DNA of 64,000 nt from Hedera helix (lineage: Eukaryota; Streptophyta; Magnoliopsida; Apiales; Araliaceae): assembly GCA_947179155.2 (NCBI GenBank), contig OX359280.1, positions 10,841,001-10,905,000 of the forward strand, written 5' to 3'. A program made the position numbers and the translations under genes. This document shows positions 34,862 to 45,307 of the stretch, one piece after another. The notes under the pieces are model-generated. The model was not told the origin of the DNA. It saw only the letters and a list, made by a program, of their open reading frames with translations, and did not search any database. Position 1 is the first letter of the stretch. The number at the start of each line of letters is the position of its first letter.

Positions 34862-34869
34862 TATTTATA
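34862..34869 (-). promoter_or_regulatory. TATA box in gypsy 3' LTR
   Basis: TATAAATA on the minus strand within CCCCTATAAATAGC; the equivalent in the 5' LTR is 42795-42802. Confidence 0.5.
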
Positions 34870-35149
34870 GGGGAAAAGAAGTTACTATGCGTGTGGTAGG
34901 TGAGCACGCTAGCTGAAAAATTTCAGCAGAGGCTGCCCAGCCTCCACCTACCAATTCCCAGCAATTTTCATGTTTAGAATTCATGTGGCCCCCACAGAGG
35001 GTCCACATGGTTACTATTTAAAATAGCAAAAATTAATTAATTAATTTTTTTTATTTTAAATTTATTTATTTATTCTTCCTGTGGGTTCAACATATATATT
35101 AAAATAATGCTACAACAATAATTTAACAATAATATAATAAACACGTTAC

Positions 35150-35480
35150 AGATTATTATTAATTTAATAATATAAATTACAGTGTATTTTCTACAGTGAC
35201 AATTATTAGGTTCAATAATTTTAACTACAGTGCACCAATAATTATTGAGTCAATGATATGAAATACAGTGTAATGACAATTATTAAATCAATAATGCAAA
35301 ATACTATGTAACAACTATTATTGAATTGATAATATAAAATATTATGCAGTGACAATTATCGATGAAATGATGCGTAACAGTTACGGTGTCAATTATCAGA
35401 CCAATAATATGAGATACTGTGCAATACCGTGTGTTACTATAGAGTACCGCGTGCTACAGTAAAATAACATAAATTACCGT
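35150..35480 (-). repeat. U3 array of ACAGTG / AATTATT units
   Basis: ACAGTG-type hexamers (CTACAGTG, TACAGTGTA, GCAGTGACA) alternate with AATTATT/AATAATAT blocks at about 45-bp spacing. The array lies 300-600 bp upstream of the TATA box on the minus strand, as an LTR enhancer might. It is duplicated in the other LTR (about 43065-43400). Confidence 0.6.
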
Positions 35481-35808
35481 ATGCTACTATTCTTTTATCA
35501 CCGGTATTTTAACAGTTAACACCGTTGACTATTTTTATTTAAAAAAGTTACTTCTATCGTTTTCTGTATCCGACAATTATTCCGTTGTGGGGTCCACCAA
35601 TAATTAGTTATTTCGGCGCCGTCGTACGGCCCGAATATTCCCCGACAAAACGAATATTCCCCGACAAAACGAATATTGTCCGACAAAATAAAATTTGCAC
35701 ATAACATCCTTAACTTTCAATTTTGTTAATTTAACCACTTACTGTTTCAGGAAAAATATATACGAAGAAAAATTAAATTTTATATTTCATAAAATTCGGG
35801 GTCTTACA

Positions 35809-35821
35809 ACCTCCCCTCCTT
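35809..35821 (-). other. Polypurine tract of gypsy element
   Basis: On the minus strand AAGGAGGGGAGGT lies directly before the LTR start TGTAAGACC. Confidence 0.82.
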
Positions 35822-35893
35822 ATGAAATTTCGTCCCCGAAATTGACGTACCTGGCATTTCGAAGAGGTAAGGATACTTAGATTTCATCTCAGA

Positions 35894-36124
35894 TTATAGC
35901 TCCCAGGTCATTTCTTCAATATCTTGGTTCCTCCATAAAACCTTAACTTGAGGTATAACCTTTGAGCGTAGAATCTGCTCCTTCTTATCTAGGATCTTAA
36001 CAGGTACCTCCTCGTACGTTAAATTATCTATTATAACGTCCGGTTCTAACTCAATGACGTGGTTTGGGTCCTTCACATATTGACGTAACATAGATATGTG
36101 AAAAACGTTATGGATGCGAGACAT
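35894..36124 (-). pseudogene. Integrase C-terminus and chromodomain
   Basis: The frame begins in the conserved VFHISMLRQYVKDPNHVIEL segment of the integrase tail. It goes on into a chromodomain-like LTYEEVPVKILDKKEQILRS and VKVLWRNQDIEEMTWEL. Chromodomains of this clade steer integration to particular chromatin. The frame stops at TAA 35894-35896 just after the WEL residues, but reading on in the same frame gives the usual KYPYLF tail, so the stop is a mutation. It is in the same frame as the integrase core at 36341-37024, separated by a second stop. Confidence 0.82.
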
Positions 36125-36340
36125 ACTTGGCGGTAAAGCTAGTCTGTAGGCTACGGTTCCTACTCGATCGAGGATTTCAAATGGGCCAATAAATCGAGGG
36201 TTAAGCTTTCCTCTCTTTCTGAATCTCGTAACTCCTTTCCATGGAGAAATACGTAAGAATACATGATCTCCAACGTTGAATCTTTCATCTCTCTGATGAA
36301 GATCAGCGTAATTCTTTTGTCGTTCTTGCGCGGTCTGTAT

Positions 36341-37024
36341 TCATTGTCGGATCATTTGGATCTTTTCTGTTGTCAAGCGTACCAACTCGGGTCCCAACAA
36401 TTTTGCTTCTCCTACCTCATTCCAACATATTGGAGAGCGACACTTGCGTCCATATAAAGCCTCGAATGGAGCCATGCCTATACTTGCTTGGTAACTGTTG
36501 TTGTAGGAAAATTCAACCAATGACAAGTACTTATCCCAACTTCCTTTGAAGTCTAGTACGCAAAGTCTCAAAAGATCTTCGAGGGTCTGGATCGTCCTTT
36601 CCGATTGTCCGTCCGTTTGAGGATGGTATGCAGAACTGAATCGTAGCTCATTGCCCATAGCTTTTTGTAGACTGATCCAAAAGCGTGAAGTGAATCTAGG
36701 AACTCGATCAGAAACTATGGAAACTGGCATGCCATGCAATCTCACAATCTCATTTATGTACATATCGACAAGACGTTCAAGTGAAAAGTTTTCTCGTATA
36801 GGCAAGAAATGAGCAGATTTGGTCAATCTATCTACGATCACCCAAATTGCATCTAAGCCTTGAGAAACTTTGGGAAGACCCGTTACGAAGTCCATATTGA
36901 TGTGTTCCCACTTCCATTCGGGAACTTCAAGTGGTTGTAATGGACCTTTAGGTACTTGATGTTTTGCCTTGACACGTTGACAAGTTAGGCACCTTGAGAT
37001 AAACTCTGCAATCTCCCTTTTCAT
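36341..37024 (-). pseudogene. Retrotransposon integrase core
   Basis: 227 residues containing the second half of the zinc-binding HHCC domain (CLTCQRVKAKHQVPKGPLQP) and the catalytic core. The D,D,E residues lie in NMDFVTGLP, IVSDRVPRF (SDRD in most relatives) and QTDGQSERTIQTLEDLL. Integrase would join the cDNA to host DNA. It is cut off from the RT-RNase H frame by a one-base frameshift near 37080 and a TAG at 37034-37036. It ends at TGA 36341-36343, where relatives have an Arg-rich linker to the tail. The M at 37024 is internal to the domain. Confidence 0.88.
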
Positions 37025-39084
37025 ATTGTTCCACTAAAATGTATGTCGAAGATCTCGATACATCTTAGTACCTCCTGGTGGATTGCAAACGGCGTGTTGT
37101 GTGCCTCCATCATGATTTTATGCTTCAATTCAGGATCGTTAGGAACACCGAGTCGAGAGTTGACTCGAAGTATTCCTTTCTCGTCGATTCTTGCTTCGGG
37201 AATGGCACCTTCTTGTACTTTCTTCATCATGTTCATCAGTTCCGGATCGGTAGCTTGAGCAACTTTAATTTTATCGATTAAAGCCGGTTCTACTCGCACG
37301 TGAGCAATCTTCGAGTGGGTCCCTGGTGTCTTTAGCTCTATCTCCATCTTTTGCAAGTCGTATAGAATACGCTTTTGTGATGTCAGCAGTGCACTTGTAC
37401 TCGCATAAGATCTTTTGCTCAAAGCTTCAGCTACAACGTTCGACTTTCCCGGGTGATACTGAATTGTGTGGTCGTAATCTTTCAACAGCTCAAGCCAACG
37501 TCGTTGTCGCATATTGAGTTCCTTCTGGGTGAAGAAATACTTGAGACTTTTATGATCCGTATAGATATTCACCTTTTCTCCGTACAAGTAGTGTCTCCAG
37601 ATCTTCAACGCGAAAACGACTGCTGCCAACTCTAGATCATGAGTAGGATAATTTTTCTCATAATCTTTGAGTTGCCGAGAGGCATAGGCTATAACCTTTT
37701 CATGTTGCATAAGGACACAGCCTAGACCTTTACCTGAAGCATCGCTATATATAACGAATTCTCCTGATCCTGATGGAATGGTCAAAACAGGAGCTGAAAT
37801 AAGTCTCCTCTTGAGTTCTTGAAAACTTTTCTCATATTCCTCGCTCCATACGAAATTAGTGCTTTTCCGAGTAAGCTGAGTTAATGGAGTGGCGATTCGA
37901 GAAAATCCTTCTACGAATCTTCGATAATAACCAGCTAGGCCCAGAAAACTTTGGACTTCGGTTACTGTCTTGGGCTGTTCCCAATTTAGTATTGCTTCAA
38001 TCTTCGCAGGGTCAACCGATATTCCCTGTTTTGAAATTACATGCCCAAGAAACGTGACTTCCTCAAGCCAGAACTCACATTTCTTCAACTTGGCATATAA
38101 TTTGTTCTCACGGAGCTTTTGGAGTATCAATCTCAGGTGTTGTTCATGATCTCCACGACTCTTGGAGTATATGAGGATGTCATCAATAAAGACAACCACA
38201 AAATGATCCAAATATTCTTTGAATATTCGGTTCATCATGTCCATGAAAGCTGCAGGAGCATTGGTTAGTCCAAAAGGCATGACTAAGAAGGCATAATGCC
38301 CATAACGAGTTCTAAAAGCAGTCTTTGGAATGTCCTCAGCTTTAACCTTTAACTGATGATATCCAGAACGGAGATCAATCTTTGAGAAATGTTGAGCACC
38401 TTGTAATTGATCAAACATGTCATCGATCCGAGGTAACGGGTACCTGTTTTTGATAGTGACATGGTTCAATTCTCGGTAGTCAATGCACAATCTCATACTC
38501 CTGTCTTTCTTCTTCACAAATAGAATAGGAGCACCCCAAGGTGATGCACTCGGACGAATGAAACCAGTATCCAACAATTCCTGTAGTTGGACTTTTAACT
38601 CTTGAAGTTCAATGAGAGCCATTCGGTATGAGGCTTTGGAAATGGGCTTACTACCCGGTTCAAGATCGATACAGAATTCAATTTCTCGGTTTGGGGGTAA
38701 GCCAGGAAGTTCCTCAGAAAAAACGTCAGGAAACTCATTAACAATAGGAATATCATTCAAGTTTGACGTGTTTTTGTTCAAATCAGTGACATGAGCTAAA
38801 AAGGCTTGACATCCGTTTTTCAATAAACTAATGGCTTTATGGCTAGAAATAACAGTTATAGATTTCAATGGTTTAGTTGCTTGAATTTGCATGACAGGTT
38901 GATTAGGAATATGAAAACTAATAATCTTATGAAAACAATCAATTTTAGCATGATGGGTAGTCAACCAATCAATTCCTAGAATCACATCAAATTCATGCAT
39001 CTCCAAAGAAATAAGGTCAACAGGTAGTGTGAGGTTGTTGATTTGAACTAGGCAAGATTTATAGACAGTAGATGTAATTGTCAT
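37021..39084 (-). CDS. Retrotransposon pol: protease end, reverse transcriptase, RNase H
   Basis: A 687-residue open frame. The protease end VILGIDWL is near residues 34-41. RT spans about 150-340, with SPWGAPILFVKKKD and the catalytic FIDD at 299-302. RNase H follows (YSDAS 446-450, YTDHKS 508-513, VAEALSKR 551-558, where most relatives have VADALSR, so the last catalytic Asp is Glu here). It would copy element RNA into cDNA. The frame is the same as gag-protease upstream, from which it is separated by one TAA at 39091-39093, so the ATG at 39084 is not the natural start. It ends in a frameshift within the integrase zinc region. Confidence 0.93.
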   Translation of the reverse strand: MTITSTVYKSCLVQINNLTLPVDLISLEMHEFDVILGIDWLTTHHAKIDCFHKIISFHIPNQPVMQIQATKPLKSITVISSHKAISLLKNGCQAFLAHVTDLNKNTSNLNDIPIVNEFPDVFSEELPGLPPNREIEFCIDLEPGSKPISKASYRMALIELQELKVQLQELLDTGFIRPSASPWGAPILFVKKKDRSMRLCIDYRELNHVTIKNRYPLPRIDDMFDQLQGAQHFSKIDLRSGYHQLKVKAEDIPKTAFRTRYGHYAFLVMPFGLTNAPAAFMDMMNRIFKEYLDHFVVVFIDDILIYSKSRGDHEQHLRLILQKLRENKLYAKLKKCEFWLEEVTFLGHVISKQGISVDPAKIEAILNWEQPKTVTEVQSFLGLAGYYRRFVEGFSRIATPLTQLTRKSTNFVWSEEYEKSFQELKRRLISAPVLTIPSGSGEFVIYSDASGKGLGCVLMQHEKVIAYASRQLKDYEKNYPTHDLELAAVVFALKIWRHYLYGEKVNIYTDHKSLKYFFTQKELNMRQRRWLELLKDYDHTIQYHPGKSNVVAEALSKRSYASTSALLTSQKRILYDLQKMEIELKTPGTHSKIAHVRVEPALIDKIKVAQATDPELMNMMKKVQEGAIPEARIDEKGILRVNSRLGVPNDPELKHKIMMEAHNTPFAIHQEVLRCIEIFDIHFSGTI

Positions 39085-39090
39085 TTCTCC

Positions 39091-40443
39091 TTATGGAGTT
39101 TCAACTGATAAGTCAAAGTTCAAATTTTCAGGAGTTAAGTTTAAACGCTGAGCACATGCAGGTGAGATAAAAGAATGGGTAGAGCCAGTATCTAACAAAG
39201 CGTAGACTTCACGAGAATTTATGAATAGCTTACCGGTTATCACTTCGTTCGAGTTTCGTGCCATATGAGATGTCACAACAAAAACAGTCCCTTGAACTAT
39301 AGATTTTCCCTTATCCGTGCTAGCTTTTGGTATCATCATTGCACCTGGACTTGATTTTGTGGCAGGACAAAATCGTGCAACATGACCCTCTTTTCCACAA
39401 CTATAGCACTTTTTGGACTGTTGTGTACAGTTTGGGCTGATGTGACATTCCTGACCACACCTATAGCATCTCACTGGTGGTCGATCTTCTCCCCTTGAAA
39501 CTGGGGCCGGTGCTGGTACTGGTGTCGGTGCCCTTCCATAATTATTATGGAATCTTTTTCTTTTGAAATTGTTCCCACTGGAATCTCCTCTTCTGTTATT
39601 TGATGCGGAATTACCACTGAAGTGTTGGTTACCTCCTCGATGGTTCTCGTTCCTGTGGTTGTTGTCATTTCTTTCTCTATGCTGATCATTGACTCTTGGC
39701 TGCAATGTTTCATCTGTTTGTTCTACCCTTTGAGCCCTATCCACAACATCTGAATACAAACTAAATTTATGAGAGCTAAGTTGTTGACGAATTTTGAATC
39801 TCAAACCTCGTAGGAATATCCGACTCATTCGTGCTTCGTCATCCACTAGATGGGTGGCAAAACGAGATAACTCGGCAAACTTAGCTTCATATTGGGAGAC
39901 TGTCATGTTTCCCTGCTCCAGTTTAATGAACTCCACCTCCTTCATATGGTAGATGCTTTTTGGAAAGTACTTCTCGTTAAACAGTTCTTCGAATTCTGTC
40001 CAAGACATTTCGAATGCTGAAGGGTGGATACGTTTTACCGCTTCCCACCAATGGTCCGCCTCACCTCGTAGCAGAAAAGTGGCGAATGGCACCTTCTGAT
40101 CATCTGCGCATTGTAAGACATCAAGTATTTTTGTCGTCTGCTTTAGCCACGCCTCCGCTTTGAGTGGGTCAGGCTTCCCGTGAAATTCAGGTGGTCCCAA
40201 TTCTTTAAATTGCTTGACAGTGACCATCCTCAAATTACCAGCGTTTCTACAGTTATTATTGATTGGATTTTCTCTTGCTTGATTCTGTATGAACTGCATG
40301 AAATTCCTAAAGAATCCATAGTTCATCATATTATCAGGAACATTATTTCCTGAGTTGGCAGGAGAATTGTTTGGAGCTTCTTGATTCTCGGCTACATTCG
40401 CTTCGGGTATTCCATAGTTAACCTCCTGATTTCCAGATTCCAT
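39091..40443 (-). CDS. Retrotransposon Gag and start of protease
   Basis: 450 residues. A capsid (Retrotrans_gag) domain spans about 90-250 (GEADHWWEAVKRIHPSAFEM, FNEKYFPKSIYHMKEVEF). A basic N/R-rich stretch follows, then two zinc knuckles CYRCGQECHISPNC and CYSCGKEGHVARFC (CX2CX4HX4C), and then the protease active site LLDTGSTHSFIS. Gag builds the particle and packages RNA. A TAA at 39091-39093 cuts the protease 30 residues after its active site, while the frame continues open into RT. The start ATG at 40443 lies 187 bp after the primer site. Confidence 0.93.
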   Translation of the reverse strand: MESGNQEVNYGIPEANVAENQEAPNNSPANSGNNVPDNMMNYGFFRNFMQFIQNQARENPINNNCRNAGNLRMVTVKQFKELGPPEFHGKPDPLKAEAWLKQTTKILDVLQCADDQKVPFATFLLRGEADHWWEAVKRIHPSAFEMSWTEFEELFNEKYFPKSIYHMKEVEFIKLEQGNMTVSQYEAKFAELSRFATHLVDDEARMSRIFLRGLRFKIRQQLSSHKFSLYSDVVDRAQRVEQTDETLQPRVNDQHRERNDNNHRNENHRGGNQHFSGNSASNNRRGDSSGNNFKRKRFHNNYGRAPTPVPAPAPVSRGEDRPPVRCYRCGQECHISPNCTQQSKKCYSCGKEGHVARFCPATKSSPGAMMIPKASTDKGKSIVQGTVFVVTSHMARNSNEVITGKLFINSREVYALLDTGSTHSFISPACAQRLNLTPENLNFDLSVETP

Positions 40444-40629
40444 ACTTAACTGTGGTCACAAAATAATTGTTAGTTCAAACAAACTGACTCATCTCTTCAT
40501 GTTCCTACATTCAAATCGATTCGTTAGATAACAAAATCTCATTTAAGTGGGACACATTAGTGACTGATTATATTCGTCTCTCCCCTCCTAGTTCTAACCC
40601 CAGATCTCCATTAAAGACCATATCCCTAA

Positions 40630-40641
40630 GCTCTGATGCCA
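40630..40641 (-). other. Primer binding site, initiator tRNA-Met
   Basis: TGGCATCAGAGC on the minus strand, 2 bp after the LTR end, differs at one base from the standard TGGTATCAGAGC. Confidence 0.82.
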
Positions 40642-40643
40642 AC

Positions 40644-43600
40644 TGTGACACCCCCAAATCTGGGCCCACACAACCCAAACTTGAGTTGTCAAAAGAGTAC
40701 AACAAAATTATTACAAAGTAGTACAACGTTCAACAGTACAGTTTATAATAATACACAGCTAAGTCTTCACTATTATTATCACACTTATTTTACAACACGT
40801 GAAGACTATAATAACTATCCCTCGGACTCTCACTCCATTCTCCGGCTAGACCCAGCTACGTTCTCATTTCATGTTGAAAAACAATGGAACAAAAAGAAAG
40901 GGTGAGCTCAAATTGCCCAGTAAGAAATATCATGACTAAGATAATGAGGAATAAATTATCATTAGCCTTCAACAGTTGAGTTCTTGATAGAATACAATAG
41001 ACTACAAGGTTTATATCAAAAACTGCAGTTAAATTCTTGAACAATGTTCAGATCAATAATAGCAGCGGAATGAACAATCTATTAGAAGAATAATGTAGAC
41101 TATAATGTCCACTCGCTTCTCTTTTTAGTAAAAACATAATCAATTTTTATCATTTGAAATACCATTAGTCATGATAATTCACAGTTCCTGGTCATAATCA
41201 TGCAAATCAACAATTCATCTTTGCACTACGGGCCAAAGATATTCAATATAGCACCAACGGTCATGATTATACCAGATTCAGCCTTTGGTCATAATCATAC
41301 CAAACAACAGTTCATCTATGCACTACGGTCCAAAGAGAACTTTCACCACGTGTCATAAAACACACCGAGCAAATGTATCGCCTTTAACCTATTATATCGC
41401 CTTTAACCTAACATCTGTTCAACAATTATATCGCATCTGTGCCCCCGGCCACATATATTCACAACAACTTGATTCTTGAAGATTAATAACAGTGATACGA
41501 ATGATGAACAGTAGAAACATGATAACAATAAGTATCGAAAGTTTACTTTGTGCAGATTCAAATAATGTCCAAATTGTCAACATGATGTGGAGTGAAATTT
41601 AAAAATGATATTCAAGATCCACAGTTCAGAATAATGGTTACAGTTCAATAGAAAGGTTCAGAAAATAGGAAGGTTTAGTTGAAATAATGAAGTTCAACTA
41701 TTATGGAACATATAATATTTTCAGGAATTATAGAAGCAATAGTTCCATAATAAGTTTCAATTTAGGAGTATGAAAGAAAATAATATCCTTTATGGTAGCA
41801 GGTTTGATTAACAAAAGGTGAAGGAAATTAATATCCCTTGCCATAGTAAGTTTGAATAATGGAAGATGAAAAAGATGGTATCCCTTATGAGTATAAAGGA
41901 AAATAATAACATTTACGAATATGAAAGAAAATGATATTACAAATGAATATGGAATAAAAGTATCATGTGATAATTCGTGTAGACAAATTATTTCCACACG
42001 AGACAAATAAAAAGGGTTATTCACCAACAGGCGGTAGTCCGCGTAGTAGGGTTATTCCCACAATTTAATAAAATTTGAATACGAAGAGTTATTCACCAAA
42101 CAGGCGGTAATCCGCGCCGTAAGGTTATTCTCAGAGATTAATAAAGAATGAATACGATAGGTTATTCACCAACAGGCGGTAATCGGCGCCGTAAGGTTAT
42201 TCCCACAATTTAATACATGGAAATAAATGGCACATCTTAAGAAAGAAATGATATTATTTTCGAGAATCAAAGAATGATAATCCCTTACAAGTAAGAAGAT
42301 AATACCATTTATGATGATGTAAAGAATGATACCCCTTACCTTAACACGTGACTGGATATTGATTTAAATGAGGTTGATCAACCTATATATTTATAATAAA
42401 ATTAGTAATTACCACATATAAATTTCAAAGTGTATGATAACTCATATAATATGAACTATCAAAATTATATATATTTAACATAATTTTTATAGTATAATAT
42501 AACTATTTTAAAATAGTTTTTAAAATAATATTCCAAAATAAATATTCCAAAGAAAGCTTTTAAAAATGAATCTTCTCAAAGAAGAGTCTTCTAAGGGAAG
42601 ATTTGTGAATACCGTGAAAAATAGGAATTTATGAAATTACCACTCTTTAATAAAAGACTTACTTAAAAAATTCCTACACTCCTTTTGGCTTTCAAACACT
42701 CAAAATAACCTTACTATTCTCAGAGTAAACTCATAAAATTCTTATAGAAAAATTTTATGTTTTAGGTGTGATTTTTCTATTCAGCTGAGCAAGCTATTTA
42801 TAGGGGAAAAGAAGTTACTATGCGTGTGGTAGGTGAGCACGGCAGCTGAAAAATTTCAGCAGAGGCTGCACAGCCTCCACCTACCAATTCCCAGCAATTT
42901 TCATGTTTAGAATTCATGTGGCCCTCACAGAGGGTCCACATGGTTACTATTTAAAATAGTAAAAATTAATTAATTAATTTTTTTTACTTTAAATTTATTT
43001 ATTTGTTCTTCCTGTGGGTCCAACATATATATTAAAATAATGCTACAATAATAATTTAACAATAATGTAATAAACACGTTACAAATTATTATTAATTTAG
43101 TAATATAAATTACAGTGTATTTGCTACAGTGACAATTATTAGGTTCAATAATTTTAGCTACAGTGCACCAACAATTATTGAGTCAATGATATGAAATACA
43201 GTGTAATGACAATTATTAAATCAATAATGCAAAATACTGTGTAACAACAATTATTGAATTGATAATATAAAATATTATGCAGTGACAATTATCGATGAAA
43301 TGATGCGTAACAGTTACGGTGTCAATTATCAGACCAATAATATGAGACACTGTGCAATACCGTGTGCTACTGTAGAGTACCGCGTGCTACAGTAAAATAC
43401 CATAAATTACCGTATGCTACTATTCTTTTATCACCGGTATTTTAACAGTTAACACCATTGACTATTTTTATTTAAAAAGGTTACTTCTATCATTTTCTAT
43501 ATCCGACAATTATTCCGTTGTGGGGTCCACCAATAATTAGTTATTTCGGCGCCGTCGTACGGCCCGAATATTCCCTGACAAAACGAATATTGTCCGACAA

Positions 43601-43722
43601 AATAAAATTTGCACATAACATCCTTAACTTTCAATTTTGTTAATTTAACCACTTATTGTTTCAGGAAAAATATATACGAAGAAAAATTAAATTTTATATT
43701 TCATAAAATTCGGGGTCTTACA
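40644..43722 (-). repeat. 5' LTR of the gypsy element (right copy)
   Basis: 3079 bp, minus-strand TGTAAGACCCC to GGGGGTGTCACA. It has about 160 bp (42570-42755) absent from the 3' LTR. TATAAATA lies at 42795-42802 on the minus strand. Confidence 0.93.
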
Positions 43723-43727
43723 TATTC

Positions 43728-43989
43728 CATGCAATATTTCTTTATTTTAACTAGGTACAATGATTTCAACATGGGTTTGATTTTAATCTTTACGGCAAAT
43801 AAGATGAGGGGTCGTTTTATTTTTGATATTTATAATTTTAAATTATTTATTTGGGCTACTTAGTTTAACAAATTACTTAATTAGTGAAGTTAATTACTTT
43901 ATTTTGATTAATTAATGGAGTTAATTATTTAATTTTTCTTAATCAACTGGTTAATTGGGTTACTTAATTGAGTAAATTATTTGGGTTAA
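43728..43989. other. MULE interior, right part
   Basis: AT-rich, rich in TTAATTA. No gene is recognised. Confidence 0.4.
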
Positions 43990-44221
43990 ATATGTATGTA
44001 TTTATACAAATTTAAAACACCAAATACGAGTCAAATGCAGTATTTATATGGTCAGTTATATTTAAATGTTAAATTGTGACACGCGGCCATTTTTTGGCAA
44101 AAAAAATGATCAAAATTCTTGATAGGATCTATAGTCATTACTTAAGGGTACTTTAGATAACGAGATGTGAGCGTTTAAACATGGGAGTACGATGTGTAAA
44201 AGGGTGATATGCATTTAACCC
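43990..44221 (-). repeat. Right terminal inverted repeat of MULE-like element
   Basis: This is the reverse-complement partner of 12129-12360, ending GCATTTAACCC at 44221, directly before TTTTTGTTT and repeat copy 2. Confidence 0.7.
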
Positions 44222-45307
44222 TTTTTGTTTTATTAATCAAGTAATGTTTATCAAACTAAATAATTGTGACTTTAATAATAATGATTCTTTTTTCTCTAAT
44301 AGCAATACACGTGAACGTAAATTTATCGATATCTATATTATTTATCAAATTAAATATTTAATTTATAATAAATGTTAATAATTTGCATCAAATTTTATCA
44401 CAATTAGACATAATAAAATTACAACTATTATTGCATAATCTAGTTGTAACAAAAATCAACATAAGTTTGTCAAGTCTATATTATTTGTTAAAATAATGCG
44501 CGACTTTAACATCGGTGTACATATACGTATGCAAAACATAGCGTTGCGCAAAATTTGTCTTTTTTAAAATTTGTTCCATCTTGTGATGAATGGTAGCCTG
44601 ATAAGACATTACAATAATTATTTACTATGTATCGGCTCCACAACAAATTTGTTTAGCAATATTTGTGTTGTGAAGGGTCTCTTTTATTTATTTATTTATT
44701 ATTTATTTATTTTAAAATTTTACTCATAAGATTTTACAATGAATAGTGTAATATTTGGTGATCACTTAACATCTTGTAACCATCATTTTGTTATGGATCG
44801 ACTCTATTTATATGACGCAGCGGAATGTTGTTAGATTGTAATACTTTAACACAAACGTGATATGTTAATAATGGTACCAACACAAATGGAATAAACCCTT
44901 AAATGCATGCATAAAGAAAATAATAAACTCACAAAGGGAACAAAATAGATAGTTTCAATTGATTAATAAAACGTTCTTGTAAGTATACCTTAGAAAACAT
45001 ATTTATAATATTAAACTACTTTTTTATGACTATTTAGAAAAGGAAAATATTTAAATTCTAAAACTAAAATCCAAAATATAAATGGATCAAATACAAATTA
45101 AACTACTGAATTTTTTAAAATAATAAATAAAAATAAATTAAAAAAAACTAAAAATTTATAAATAATAAAATATATCAAATTTTTTTTTGTTTCTTTGTTA
45201 TTTGGCACTGTATCATTATATATTTCGCAAAATAACACGGCAGGTGAAGTTTGAAATGTGGCTGGATCATGTTCAGAAAAATGACTGAATCACTTGATGT
45301 AATTTTT
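44222..45307 (+). repeat. Tandem repeat unit, copy 2
   Basis: The 1082-bp unit starts GTTTTATTAATCAAGTAATG (44226) and is followed directly by copy 3, which has the same start at 45308. It aligns with 11084-12128. Confidence 0.88.

Larger units (their letters stand above)
32892..35808 (-). repeat. 3' LTR of the gypsy element (left copy)
   Basis: 2917 bp, minus-strand TGTAAGACCCC to GGGGGTGTCACA. It lacks a block of about 160 bp present in the other LTR (about 42570-42755). It has an extra 19-20-bp repeat of CGAATATTCCCCGACAAAA near 35632-35670. Confidence 0.93.
32892..43722 (-). mobile_element. Full-length Ty3/gypsy chromovirus (Tekay/Del-like), lightly degenerate
   Basis: 10,831 bp with two LTRs, a perfect TSD TATTC (32887-32891 and 43723-43727), primer site, gag with two zinc knuckles, protease, RT, RNase H, integrase, chromodomain and polypurine tract, all on the minus strand. 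The domain order and the IN-chromodomain tail identify a chromovirus. Gag-pol is broken by stops at 39091, 37034 and 36341, a stop inside the chromodomain tail at 35894, and a frameshift near 37080. The LTRs are about 96% identical by eye. Confidence 0.95.
12129..44221. mobile_element. Mutator-like TIR element, swollen by nested insertions
   Basis: The ends are inverted repeats starting GGGTTAAATGC on both sides; similarity continues for about 230 bp, including ATGTTTAAAC(A/G)CTCACATCTCG. A 9-bp target duplication is visible: T-rich sequence before the left end and TTTTTGTTT after the right end. The junction between repeat copies 2 and 3 (near 45300) shows the unfilled site with a single TTTTTGTTT. 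Without the nested elements the transposon is about 1.5 kb and carries no transposase. Long TIRs and a 9-bp TSD fit a non-autonomous MULE. Confidence 0.7.
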
